Assembly: GCF_002127585.1 (NCBI RefSeq)
Contig: NZ_NEGZ01000001.1
Location: forward strand, 1-64,000
Source of the DNA: Janthinobacterium sp. GW458P
Lineage (GTDB): Bacteria; Pseudomonadota; Gammaproteobacteria; Burkholderiales; Burkholderiaceae_D
Length of the DNA: 64,000 bases
Reading direction: 5' to 3'
In this document: positions 57,025 through 64,000 of the stretch, one piece after another
How the letters are laid out: every line of letters starts with the position of its first letter
Position numbering within the stretch: position 1 is the stretch's first letter
The notes under the pieces: model-generated
The model's input: only the letters and a program-made list of their open reading frames with translations
The model's database searches: none
Told to the model about the DNA's origin: nothing
Translations under genes and position numbers: made by a program

Positions 57025-57483
57025 TTATTTCTTGTAGATGCCCGCTTCCAGCACCACATCGTTGACGCGCAAGATATACGTGGTCTTCGGCTCGATCTTG
57101 CCGCTGGTGGGATTCTTGTACTGGTAGTCGACCCAGCCCTTGCCTTGCTTTTGCGCCAGCTCAATGATTTCCCGGCGATATTTCTTGCCATTCGCGTCAG
57201 GCACGTCCGTCAAATCCTTGCCCACGATGGAAGGGTTGATGGGGTGGGCCAGCACGATGCCTGTCTTGATGTCGCGCATGTCCACGTACAGCGAACCCTG
57301 CACGAAGTCCGGGTCTTTCGCCGTGATTTTCTTCATCATTTCTTCCTTGCCATGCGCCTTCATGAAGGCGGCGCCCCGTTCCGCCATGGCGATGGCGTCT
57401 TTCTCCGTCGGTTCGACCGCGGCACTGACGCTGCCGCCGGCAAATGCCAGGCACAGCAGGCTACCCGTGAATAAGCGTTTCAT
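57025..57483 (-). CDS. secreted single cache-domain protein
   Basis: A 152-residue exported protein. It has a signal peptide (MKRLFTGSLLCLAFAGGSVS then AA) and one small cache domain: KDPDFVQGSLYVDMRDIKTG, VLAHPINPSIVGKDLTDVPD, WVDYQYKNPTSGKIEPKTTY and a final EAGIYKK. Stand-alone cache proteins of this kind bind small organic acids and are often found beside chemoreceptors or kinases. It starts 5' of the chemoreceptor gene with an 84-nt gap, so it may deliver ligand to that receptor. Inference from neighbourhood. Confidence 0.85.
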   Translation of the reverse strand: MKRLFTGSLLCLAFAGGSVSAAVEPTEKDAIAMAERGAAFMKAHGKEEMMKKITAKDPDFVQGSLYVDMRDIKTGIVLAHPINPSIVGKDLTDVPDANGKKYRREIIELAQKQGKGWVDYQYKNPTSGKIEPKTTYILRVNDVVLEAGIYKK

Positions 57484-57765
57484 GACAGCTCCTTGTGAAA
57501 TCGAGGGAAGTGTTGCCAAGTCGTAATTTACGTCGGCGCCGCTTCCATCAAATTGCGATGGAACAAACTAAGGTCTTGCCGAATTGCATCTCTCTGCCTA
57601 TCGGCAAGCTTGTTGATATGTGGCAATTTGGTTCCTTCTGGCAAGAATTATGATGACTTTCACAGCATGCCAGGGTCTGACTGCATGGCAAGAAACAGGG
57701 TGGAATTGGCCGGTTTTTGGCTGATTTCATGGACGTTATCGCTATTTACTGGCAAGGAGCCGACC

Positions 57766-59130
57766 GTGTCCGCATTGATCACCGAACCGTCTTCACCCAA
57801 GTTCAAGCCGTACACCCGGCAAACCATACAACAGGCGCGGCAGTGGGAATGGCTGCCGCAAGAGCTGCGCGAAGCCGTGCAAGTGGTCTCGCACGTGTTG
57901 CCATTTCGCACCAATGAATATGTGCTCGATCAATTGATCGACTGGAACAATATTCCTGACGATCCCATCTACCGCCTCGTCTTTCCCCACCGCGACATGC
58001 TGCCGCCCGAGCAGTACGCGCATTTGCGCGACCTGGTACTGCGCAAACAGGACAAGGCCGCCATCGACGCCTATGTGCATGGCTTGCGCCTGGGCATGAA
58101 TCCCCATCCGGCCGGGCAGATGACGCATAACGTGCCCCGGGTCAACGACGCGCCCGTGCGCGGCCTGCAGCACAAATATGCGCAAACGGTGCTGTTTTTT
58201 CCCAGCGCCGGCCAGACCTGCCACGCGTACTGCACCTTCTGCTTCCGCTGGCCCCAGTTCGTCGGCATGGACGACATGAAGTTCGATGCGCGCGAATCGC
58301 ACGAGCTGGCCGCTTACCTGAGACTGCATCCGGAGGTGACGGACGTGCTGATCACGGGCGGCGACCCGATGATCATGAATACGCGGCAACTGGCCGCCTA
58401 CCTGGAACCGCTGCTGGCGCCGGGCCTCGAGCACATCCAGAACATTCGCATCGGCACCAAGGCGGTGGCGTATTGGCCGCAGCGTTTCGTCTCCGACCGC
58501 GATGCGGACGACTTGATGCGGCTGTTCGAGCGCATCGTCAAGGCGGGCAAGAACCTGGCCGTGATGGGCCATTACAGCCATGCCGTCGAGTTGCGCCAGG
58601 ACATCGCGCAGCAAGCCGTCAAGCGCATCGTGTCCACGGGCGCCACCCTGCGCATGCAGGGGCCGCTGATCCGTCACATCAATGAAGACCCGAACAGCTG
58701 GGCCGAGCTGTGGCAGACGGGCACGCGCCTGGGGGCGATTCCTTACTATATGTTTGTCGAACGGGACACGGGCCCGCGCGGCTATTTCGAGTTGCCGCTG
58801 GCCCGCGCGCATGAAATTTTCCAGGCCGCCTACCAGAAGGTGTCGGGCCTGTCGCGCACGGTGCGGGGACCATCGATGAGCGCGTTTCCCGGCAAGGTCG
58901 TCATCGATGGCGTCGTCACCATCCATGGCGAAAAGCTGTTCGCCCTGCAGTTCTTGCAGGCGCGCAACCCGGACTGGGTGCGCCGGCCGTTTTATGCACA
59001 GTTCGATGCGGAAGCGACGTGGATGGATCATCTGAAACCCGCGTTCGGCCAGGAAAAATTCTTCTTCGAAACGGATGAGCCCGTGCCGCAACTGCCGCAT
59101 AAAGTCATCCGCCTGGCGCAGGCTGCCTGA
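57766..59130 (+). CDS. KamA family radical SAM aminomutase-like protein
   Basis: A 454-residue radical SAM enzyme with the cluster motif CHAYCTFC (C-x3-C-x2-C) after FPSAGQT. It also has TGGDPMIMN (the GGD SAM-ribose region) and, late in the chain, PSMSAFPGKVVIDGV, where the PLP-binding lysine of the family would lie. It is longer than EpmB and lacks the usual lysine 2,3-aminomutase C-terminal zinc motif that I can recognise, so the exact substrate is uncertain. GTG 57766 has AAGGAG seven bases upstream. The following MFS transporter gene starts 2 nt after its stop, suggesting one pathway. Confidence 0.85.
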   Translation: MSALITEPSSPKFKPYTRQTIQQARQWEWLPQELREAVQVVSHVLPFRTNEYVLDQLIDWNNIPDDPIYRLVFPHRDMLPPEQYAHLRDLVLRKQDKAAIDAYVHGLRLGMNPHPAGQMTHNVPRVNDAPVRGLQHKYAQTVLFFPSAGQTCHAYCTFCFRWPQFVGMDDMKFDARESHELAAYLRLHPEVTDVLITGGDPMIMNTRQLAAYLEPLLAPGLEHIQNIRIGTKAVAYWPQRFVSDRDADDLMRLFERIVKAGKNLAVMGHYSHAVELRQDIAQQAVKRIVSTGATLRMQGPLIRHINEDPNSWAELWQTGTRLGAIPYYMFVERDTGPRGYFELPLARAHEIFQAAYQKVSGLSRTVRGPSMSAFPGKVVIDGVVTIHGEKLFALQFLQARNPDWVRRPFYAQFDAEATWMDHLKPAFGQEKFFFETDEPVPQLPHKVIRLAQAA

Positions 59131-59132
59131 AC

Positions 59133-60419
59133 ATGCGTGGCGCCGGCGCACCAGCCCGCTCCGGCGTGGCCGTGTTCTGCCTGGTCTTCCTGCCGTTTGC
59201 GCTCGGGCATTACCTGTCGTGTTTGTTGCGTGGCGTCAATGCCGTGCTGACGGCGGAATTGCTGGCCTCCATCGCCCTGACGCCAGCGCAGCTGGGCTTG
59301 CTGACCAGCGCCTTCTTCCTCGCTTTTGCGTGCGTGCAATTGCCAGTCGGCATGGCGCTCGACCGTTACGGTCCCCGCGCCGTGCAAGTGTGGCTGATGG
59401 CGCTGGCGGCGCTGGGCGTGTGGCTGTTCAGCCGGGGCCACAGTTTTGCCGAGCTGATGTGGGCGCGCGCCGTGATGGGCGCCGGGCTCGGCGGCTGTTT
59501 CATGGCCGCCGTGAAGGCGGTCTCGTGCGCCGTCGCGCCGTCGCGCCTGCCTTCCGTGCACGGCTACCTGATCGCCGTCGGCGGCCTGGGCGCGGCCACC
59601 GCCACCATGCCCGTCAGGCTGGCCCTGCACTACACGGACTGGCGCGGGGTGTTCCTGGGCCTGGCGCTGGCCGCGCTGGCCATCGGCGTGCTGATCCGCC
59701 TGCTGTCGCCGGCCATGCCAGTGCCGGCCGCTGCCGTGAACAAGGCCAGCGTATGGGGTGTCTATCGCGACGCGGCCTTTCGCCGCACCATCGCGCTGAT
59801 CCTGCTGCCGCATACGGTGTTTTTTGGCGTGCAGGGCTTGTGGATAGGGCGCTGGCTGGCCGACGTGGACGGCCTGTCCGAGCATAACGTGGCGTTTCTG
59901 CTGTACCTGGGGATGGCGGCCGTCATTTTTGGCGCCATCGGCATGGGCATGCTGACAGAATGGGCGGGCCGGCGCGGCATGGCCCCCATGCAACTGGCGG
60001 CCGTGGGCATCGCCCTGTTTATTGCCGTGCAAGTGGCGATGGCGTGCAACGTCGTGCCCGGCCTGCCCATGCTGTCCGTGCTGTTTACCCTGCTGGGTAC
60101 GGTGACGGGCCTCGAGTATGCGATCGTCGCGCAAAGCATGCCGGCCAGCCTGACGGGCAGGGCGGCCACCTGCCTGAACTTGCTCATTTTTACGGGCGCC
60201 TTCCTGGTGCAGGCGGGCTTTGGCCTGATCCTCGGCTGCTGGCCCCTGAACAGCTCGCAGCAGTATCCGCCGCAGGCCTACCAGGCGGCGTTTGGCGTGC
60301 TCGTGGCGCTGCAACTGCCGGGTCTGGCGATGTATTTCATGCGCCAGCGCAAGCGTGCCGGGGCTACCTGCAAGATCGGGGCCGGCACGGCGGCAATGAT
60401 CAACGCCAAGGATGATTAG
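59133..60419 (+). CDS. MFS transporter
   Basis: A 428-residue major-facilitator protein with 12 predicted helices. The loop 2-3 signature is GMALDRYGPRAVQVW, and MGAGLGGCFMAAVKAV sits in helix 4. It is an organic-solute porter of unknown substrate, starting 2 nt after the KamA-like gene. An amino-acid product or substrate of that enzyme is the simplest guess. Confidence 0.88.
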   Translation: MRGAGAPARSGVAVFCLVFLPFALGHYLSCLLRGVNAVLTAELLASIALTPAQLGLLTSAFFLAFACVQLPVGMALDRYGPRAVQVWLMALAALGVWLFSRGHSFAELMWARAVMGAGLGGCFMAAVKAVSCAVAPSRLPSVHGYLIAVGGLGAATATMPVRLALHYTDWRGVFLGLALAALAIGVLIRLLSPAMPVPAAAVNKASVWGVYRDAAFRRTIALILLPHTVFFGVQGLWIGRWLADVDGLSEHNVAFLLYLGMAAVIFGAIGMGMLTEWAGRRGMAPMQLAAVGIALFIAVQVAMACNVVPGLPMLSVLFTLLGTVTGLEYAIVAQSMPASLTGRAATCLNLLIFTGAFLVQAGFGLILGCWPLNSSQQYPPQAYQAAFGVLVALQLPGLAMYFMRQRKRAGATCKIGAGTAAMINAKDD

Positions 60420-60596
60420 TCGGGCTCGATCGTGTCCGTCAACCGGCAAGGCAAGGCCTGTGCTGGCAATAAGAATGCGCCATGCGCGAGGTGCGATGCC
60501 GCTGGCTGCCGGTCAGCTAGCTGATTTTGTATTTTTATGACAATTAAATATTATACAATTCCAGTCATCAGCCATTTCCGTAGGGAAATTAAAGAC

Positions 60597-62321
60597 ATGA
60601 AGGCACTTTATTACCTCGCGCTCGTTTTGCTGGCGCTGCAGCCGCCTGCCCAGGCCAACCCTGTGGCGCCTTCGGCTGCGCAGGATGCCGCCCGGGGACA
60701 GCTGGTGGACGCCCTGTTTGCAGCATGGAACCGGCCCGATTCCCCGGGCGCGGCGGTGCTAGTCGTGCAGGATGGCCAGATTAGCTACCGGGGCAATTTC
60801 GGCATGGCCGACATCGAGCAGGGCCGCGCGATCACCTCGTTTACGCCCATCCACGTCGCTTCGCTGTCGAAGCAGTTCACCGCGTTCGCCATCCTGCTGC
60901 TGGCGCAGGAGGGCAAGCTGTCGCTGGACGACGACGTGCGCAAGTACGTGCCTGAGCTGCCGGAATTCGGCCAGACGATACGCATCCGTCACCTGCTGAG
61001 TCACACGAGCGGCCTGCGCGACCAGTGGAATCTGCTGGCGATGGCTGGATGGCGCATGGACGATGTCATCACGGACGAGGACGTGATGCGCCTGGTGCGC
61101 CGCCAGCGCGCCCTCAATTTTGCGCCCGGCAGCGATTTCGCCTACAACAACACCGGCTACACGCTGCTGGCGGCCATCGTCAGGAACGTGGCGGGCAAGC
61201 CGCTGGCCGCGTTTGCGCGGGAACGCATCTTCGAGCCGCTCGGCATGCGGCATACCGTTTTCCATGAGCAATATGGGACCCTGGTCGCGCGCCGCGCGCG
61301 GTCCTACCAGCCGGCACCGGCGGGCGGCTACGCCAGCGTCGCCCTGTCGTACTCCACGGTCGGTCCCAGCAACCTGTTGACGACTGCGGAGGACCTGCTA
61401 CTGTGGGCAAACAATTTCGACGATGCCCGCGTCGGCGGCCCTGCCTTGCTTGCTCAGATGCAAACATCGGCCACCTTTAACGATGGCACGCCCACCGCCT
61501 ATGGCGGCGGTGTCGAGGTCGGCACTTACCGCGGCCTGAAAAGCATCGATCACAGCGGCGCGGATGCCGGCTTCCGCAGCTATCTGGCCTACTTTCCCCA
61601 GCAGCGGCTGACGATCATCGTCGCCGCCAACGGCGCCGACGTGCAGGCTGGCCGGCTCGGCCAGCGCATAGCCGACATTTATCTCGCTGGCCAGCTCGAA
61701 CCCCTGCCGAAACCTGTTCCCGACTATTCGGACGGCGTGCAGGTGTCGCTTGCTCCCGCCCGCCTGGACGCCTTGCTCGGCACCTATGCGCTGGAAAACG
61801 GTTCGGCGATCACATTTGCCAGGGAACAAGGCCAGTTGTTCGGCTGGACGGCAGGCGACGAGAAGATGCAGTTCTACCCGGCGAGCGAGCGCGAGTTCTT
61901 CGTCAAGCTGAGCAACGCCAGCTTCCGTTTCGATGCGCCCGATGAGGCTGGCGTCATCGGCAGCGGCACCTGGCTGCGTAATGCGCGCGCCGTGCGCGCC
62001 AGGCGCCTTGCGCCCGCGCGGCTGTCCGGCCAGGAACTGCAGCCTTTGCTGGGCGAATACTACAGCGATGAACTGCATGCGCTCTACACTGTCACGGCGA
62101 AGGAGGGCAGCGTGGTGCTGGGCTATGCGCGTGGCGACGTCGCGCTGGCGCCGTTCGGCAAGCAGCGTTTCGTTGGCCCCTGGCCATTTGGCCTGGTGAC
62201 GTTCCAGTGCATGGCATCGAAGCCCTGCGCAGGATTCACGGTCACGGAAAGCCGCGCGAACGAGGTAGCCTTTACGCGAGTGGCCCTCACCGGCGCGGCC
62301 GGCAACACCGCCGTGCCCTGA
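60597..62321 (+). CDS. exported serine beta-lactamase-like hydrolase
   Basis: A 574-residue periplasmic or lipid-facing hydrolase. It has a signal peptide (MKALYYLALVLLALQPPAQA) and a class C beta-lactamase/DD-peptidase fold: nucleophile SLSK (SxxK), YNN (YxN), and HSGADAG (replacing KTG). A C-terminal ~200-residue beta domain of the lipocalin-like kind is common in these esterase/peptidase relatives. Substrate unknown; such proteins are usually esterases or D-amino-acid peptidases rather than antibiotic-resistance enzymes. An AGGGA box lies 11 bases before the ATG. Confidence 0.86.
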   Translation: MKALYYLALVLLALQPPAQANPVAPSAAQDAARGQLVDALFAAWNRPDSPGAAVLVVQDGQISYRGNFGMADIEQGRAITSFTPIHVASLSKQFTAFAILLLAQEGKLSLDDDVRKYVPELPEFGQTIRIRHLLSHTSGLRDQWNLLAMAGWRMDDVITDEDVMRLVRRQRALNFAPGSDFAYNNTGYTLLAAIVRNVAGKPLAAFARERIFEPLGMRHTVFHEQYGTLVARRARSYQPAPAGGYASVALSYSTVGPSNLLTTAEDLLLWANNFDDARVGGPALLAQMQTSATFNDGTPTAYGGGVEVGTYRGLKSIDHSGADAGFRSYLAYFPQQRLTIIVAANGADVQAGRLGQRIADIYLAGQLEPLPKPVPDYSDGVQVSLAPARLDALLGTYALENGSAITFAREQGQLFGWTAGDEKMQFYPASEREFFVKLSNASFRFDAPDEAGVIGSGTWLRNARAVRARRLAPARLSGQELQPLLGEYYSDELHALYTVTAKEGSVVLGYARGDVALAPFGKQRFVGPWPFGLVTFQCMASKPCAGFTVTESRANEVAFTRVALTGAAGNTAVP

Positions 62322-62439
62322 TTGCTCCTGCGCATGCATGGCCCGATTCCCGTGTTTTTCATGGACCGCTACAGGCGCGCCGGGCCATCCGGTAAAATGG
62401 CAGCCTGCACAGCGGCAATGATCAACTCCAAGGAAGACT

Positions 62440-63288
62440 ATGAAACTCGTTCGTTATGGACGTCCAGGCAAGGAAAAACCGGGCCTGATCGATGAAGAAG
62501 GCAAACTGCGCGACCTGTCCGGCGTGATTGCCGATATTGACGGCGCGCAACTGTCCGACAAGGCCCTGCGCAAGCTGGCCAGGATTGATGAGCAGACCCT
62601 GCCCCTGGTGCGCGGCAATCCGCGCTTCGGCGTGCCGCTGGCCAAGGTCGGCAAATTCATCGGCATCGGCCTCAATTATGCGGATCACGCCGCCGAGGCA
62701 GGCATGCCGGTTCCGGCCGAACCCATCGTTTTCATGAAGGCAATCAGCTGCCTGAATGGCCCGGACGACAATGTCGTGCTGCCGAAAGGCTCGAAAAAGA
62801 CGGACTGGGAAGTGGAGCTGGGCGTGGTCATCGGCACGCGCGCGCAATACGTGAGCGAAGACGATGCGCTGAAATACGTGGCAGGCTACTGCGTCGTCAA
62901 CGATATTTCCGAGCGCTCGTTCCAGCTGGAGCGGGGCGGCCAGTGGGACAAGGGCAAGGGCTGCGACACTTTCGGACCCGTCGGCCCGTGGCTGGTGACG
63001 CGCGATGAAGTCATCGACGAGCAGGACCTGGACCTGTACCTGGAAGTCAACGGCAAGCGCATGCAGACAGGCAATACGCAAACCATGATTTTCACCGTGG
63101 CGCAGATCGTCAGCTATCTGTCGCAATTCATGACCCTGGAACCGGGCGACATCATCGCCACTGGCACGCCGCCGGGCGTGGGCCAGGGCCGCAAGCCGCA
63201 GCGCTTCCTGAAGAAAGGCGACAGCCTGCGCCTGGGCATCGCCGGCCTGGGCGAGCAGCAGCAGGACGTCGTCGCCTGGACCGCCTGA
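62440..63288 (+). CDS. fumarylacetoacetate hydrolase family protein
   Basis: A 282-residue metal-dependent hydrolase/decarboxylase. The FAH core has FIGIGLNYADHAAEAGMPVP, IVFMKAISCLNGPDD, the metal-site DWEVELGVVIG, YCVVNDISERSFQLERGGQW, DTFGPVGPWLV, and the C-terminal IIATGTPPGVGQG. The sequence resembles the ureidoglycolate-lyase / 2,4-diketo-3-deoxy-sugar-acid hydrolase branch. Its stop overlaps the start of the next gene (TGATG). Confidence 0.9.
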   Translation: MKLVRYGRPGKEKPGLIDEEGKLRDLSGVIADIDGAQLSDKALRKLARIDEQTLPLVRGNPRFGVPLAKVGKFIGIGLNYADHAAEAGMPVPAEPIVFMKAISCLNGPDDNVVLPKGSKKTDWEVELGVVIGTRAQYVSEDDALKYVAGYCVVNDISERSFQLERGGQWDKGKGCDTFGPVGPWLVTRDEVIDEQDLDLYLEVNGKRMQTGNTQTMIFTVAQIVSYLSQFMTLEPGDIIATGTPPGVGQGRKPQRFLKKGDSLRLGIAGLGEQQQDVVAWTA

Positions 63289-63854
63289 TGGCCGGTTTTG
63301 CTATCGACCGGCTGCCGCCGCTGCCTTTGGCGCAGCTCGATGCGCAGCAGCGCGCGGCCGCGCAAGCCATCATCGACGGCCCGCGCGGGGCCTTGTACGG
63401 CCCTTTCGTGCCGCTGATCCGCAGTCCCGAGCTGATGGAAGCGGCGCAGCGCATGGGCGAGTATTTGCGTTACCGCAGCGCCATCGGCACGCGGCTGTCG
63501 GAGCTGGCCATCCTGGTGACGGCGCGCCAGTGGGACCAGCAGGTCGAGTGGGCCATCCACGCGCCGCTGGCCGTGCAGAACGGCATCGCGCAGGCGGCCG
63601 TGGACGCCATCGCGCAGCGGCGCCCGCCCGCGGCCCTGCAAGACGACGAGCGAGCCGTGCATGACTTCTGTATCGAGTTGCAGCAGAACAAGCGGGTCAG
63701 CGACGCCACGTACGCGCGCGCGCTGGCGCTGTTCGGCGAGCAGGGCGTGGTCGACTTGATGGGTATCAATGGCTATTACACATTTTTAGCCATGGTAATG
63801 AATGGCGCGCAGACGGCCGTGCCGGCCTTGGGCGTGCCGCCACTGCCGGCCTGA
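63288..63854 (+). CDS. carboxymuconolactone decarboxylase family protein
   Basis: A 188-residue AhpD/CMD-like protein. The core helices are LYGPFVPLIRSPELMEAAQR and LSELAILVTARQWDQQVEWA with a following HAPLA. The AhpD-type CxxC is absent (WDQQVEWAIH instead). It is thus a CMD-type fold without redox cysteines, and its reaction is unknown. It overlaps the FAH gene by one base, so both are likely to act on the same aromatic or sugar-acid intermediate. Confidence 0.85.
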   Translation: MAGFAIDRLPPLPLAQLDAQQRAAAQAIIDGPRGALYGPFVPLIRSPELMEAAQRMGEYLRYRSAIGTRLSELAILVTARQWDQQVEWAIHAPLAVQNGIAQAAVDAIAQRRPPAALQDDERAVHDFCIELQQNKRVSDATYARALALFGEQGVVDLMGINGYYTFLAMVMNGAQTAVPALGVPPLPA

Positions 63855-63870
63855 TGCAGTAACCCCCAAT

Positions 63871-63996
63871 AAATTATTGTGATTTCTGACTTCCATAACC
63901 GGCGCTCTGCAAGGTGGCCGACGAGGCTTGCCCGCTGCTAGCAGCGGGCGCCTTGCATAGCATCCGGTTCTGTTCTTCATAAATTCACAATAATTT
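63871..63996. repeat. 126-bp nested inverted-repeat element
   Basis: Perfect terminal inverted repeats AAATTATTGTGA (63871-63882) / TCACAATAATTT (63985-63996). Nested inside are AACCGG / CCGGTT (63897-63902 and 63964-63969), GCAAGG / CCTTGC (63909-63914 and 63951-63956), and at the centre the 20-bp palindrome GCCCGCTGCT-AGCAGCGGGC (63930-63949). AT-rich ends and GC-rich core would make one long hairpin. It may be a MITE-like element or a large terminator/attenuator; no target-site duplication is evident. Confidence 0.6.
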
Positions 63997-64000
63997 CCTG

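Overview
The window looks like chromosome of an Oxalobacteraceae-type betaproteobacterium (Janthinobacterium / Massilia / Duganella neighbourhood). The reasons are a GC-rich, GC3-rich coding style, the trxA-rho-rpmE2 neighbourhood, a DUF2863-type protein, a PEP-CTERM surface protein and a complete beta/gammaproteobacterial-style hut operon. The genus is inferred from gene content; no rRNA is present to confirm it. Most of the window is ordinary core and accessory chromosome, with one tRNA (Leu-CAA).

Layout. 1-6.3 kb: the 5' two-thirds of an MHYT/PAS hybrid-type sensor kinase running off the left edge, a methyltransferase, a GNAT / M56-like / HIRAN-like cassette, an Imm10-like orphan and an NnrU-family membrane protein. 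6.3-8.7 kb: a lower-GC patch of small unknown genes. It ends in a 40-codon integrase remnant placed P4-style downstream of tRNA-Leu(CAA), so it is probably the scar of an integrated element. 8.8-20.4 kb: an APC-type permease, an SDR, a conserved unknown, DNA polymerase II (polB), an acyl-CoA synthetase, a PEP-CTERM choice-of-anchor-A protein and a GT-C glycosyltransferase. 20.5-27.2 kb: rpmE2, rho and trxA, then a response regulator downstream of a large hybrid kinase. 27.4-31.8 kb: hutC, the ada / 2OG-oxygenase pair and an MscS channel.

31.8-35.4 kb is the most unusual region. It is one leftward cluster that begins with an HExxH zinc-metallopeptidase with effector-like architecture. Next come four tandem copies of one family of small exported proteins: two intact, one broken exactly at an A-AAA-AAG heptamer, and one reduced to signal peptide plus tail. 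A frameshifted BPSL0067-family (Tae2-like amidase) gene and a STY0301-family exported protein complete it. I read it as an effector/immunity island with duplicated, decaying immunity genes; no secretion apparatus lies in the window.

35.6-46.9 kb: a GNAT, a secreted YtcJ-like amidohydrolase and the catabolic operon hutU-hutH-hutG-hutF-hutD-hutI. The operon starts from a sigma70-like promoter whose spacer holds a perfect palindrome, a likely HutC operator. It is followed 20 nt later by a fused substrate-binding/permease protein of the osmoprotectant-transporter family with no ATPase beside it. HutC lies about 10 kb upstream. Histidine would be taken up, deaminated by HutH, hydrated by HutU, opened by HutI, and finished by HutF and HutG to glutamate and formate.

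46.9-64 kb: small ORFs (including 43-59-residue proteins with good ribosome binding sites), GNAT and DMT-transporter genes, a glycine-zipper lipoprotein, DNA-repair glycosylases, a DUF2863 protein, an HDOD protein, a chemoreceptor next to a secreted cache-domain protein, a KamA-like radical SAM enzyme coupled to an MFS transporter, a secreted serine beta-lactamase-like hydrolase, and a FAH / carboxymuconolactone-decarboxylase pair.

Two non-coding structures stand out: a roughly 100-bp repeat present twice (after rho and after the chemoreceptor gene), and a 126-bp nested inverted-repeat element at the right edge. I found no CRISPR array, prophage, rRNA or complete insertion sequence.
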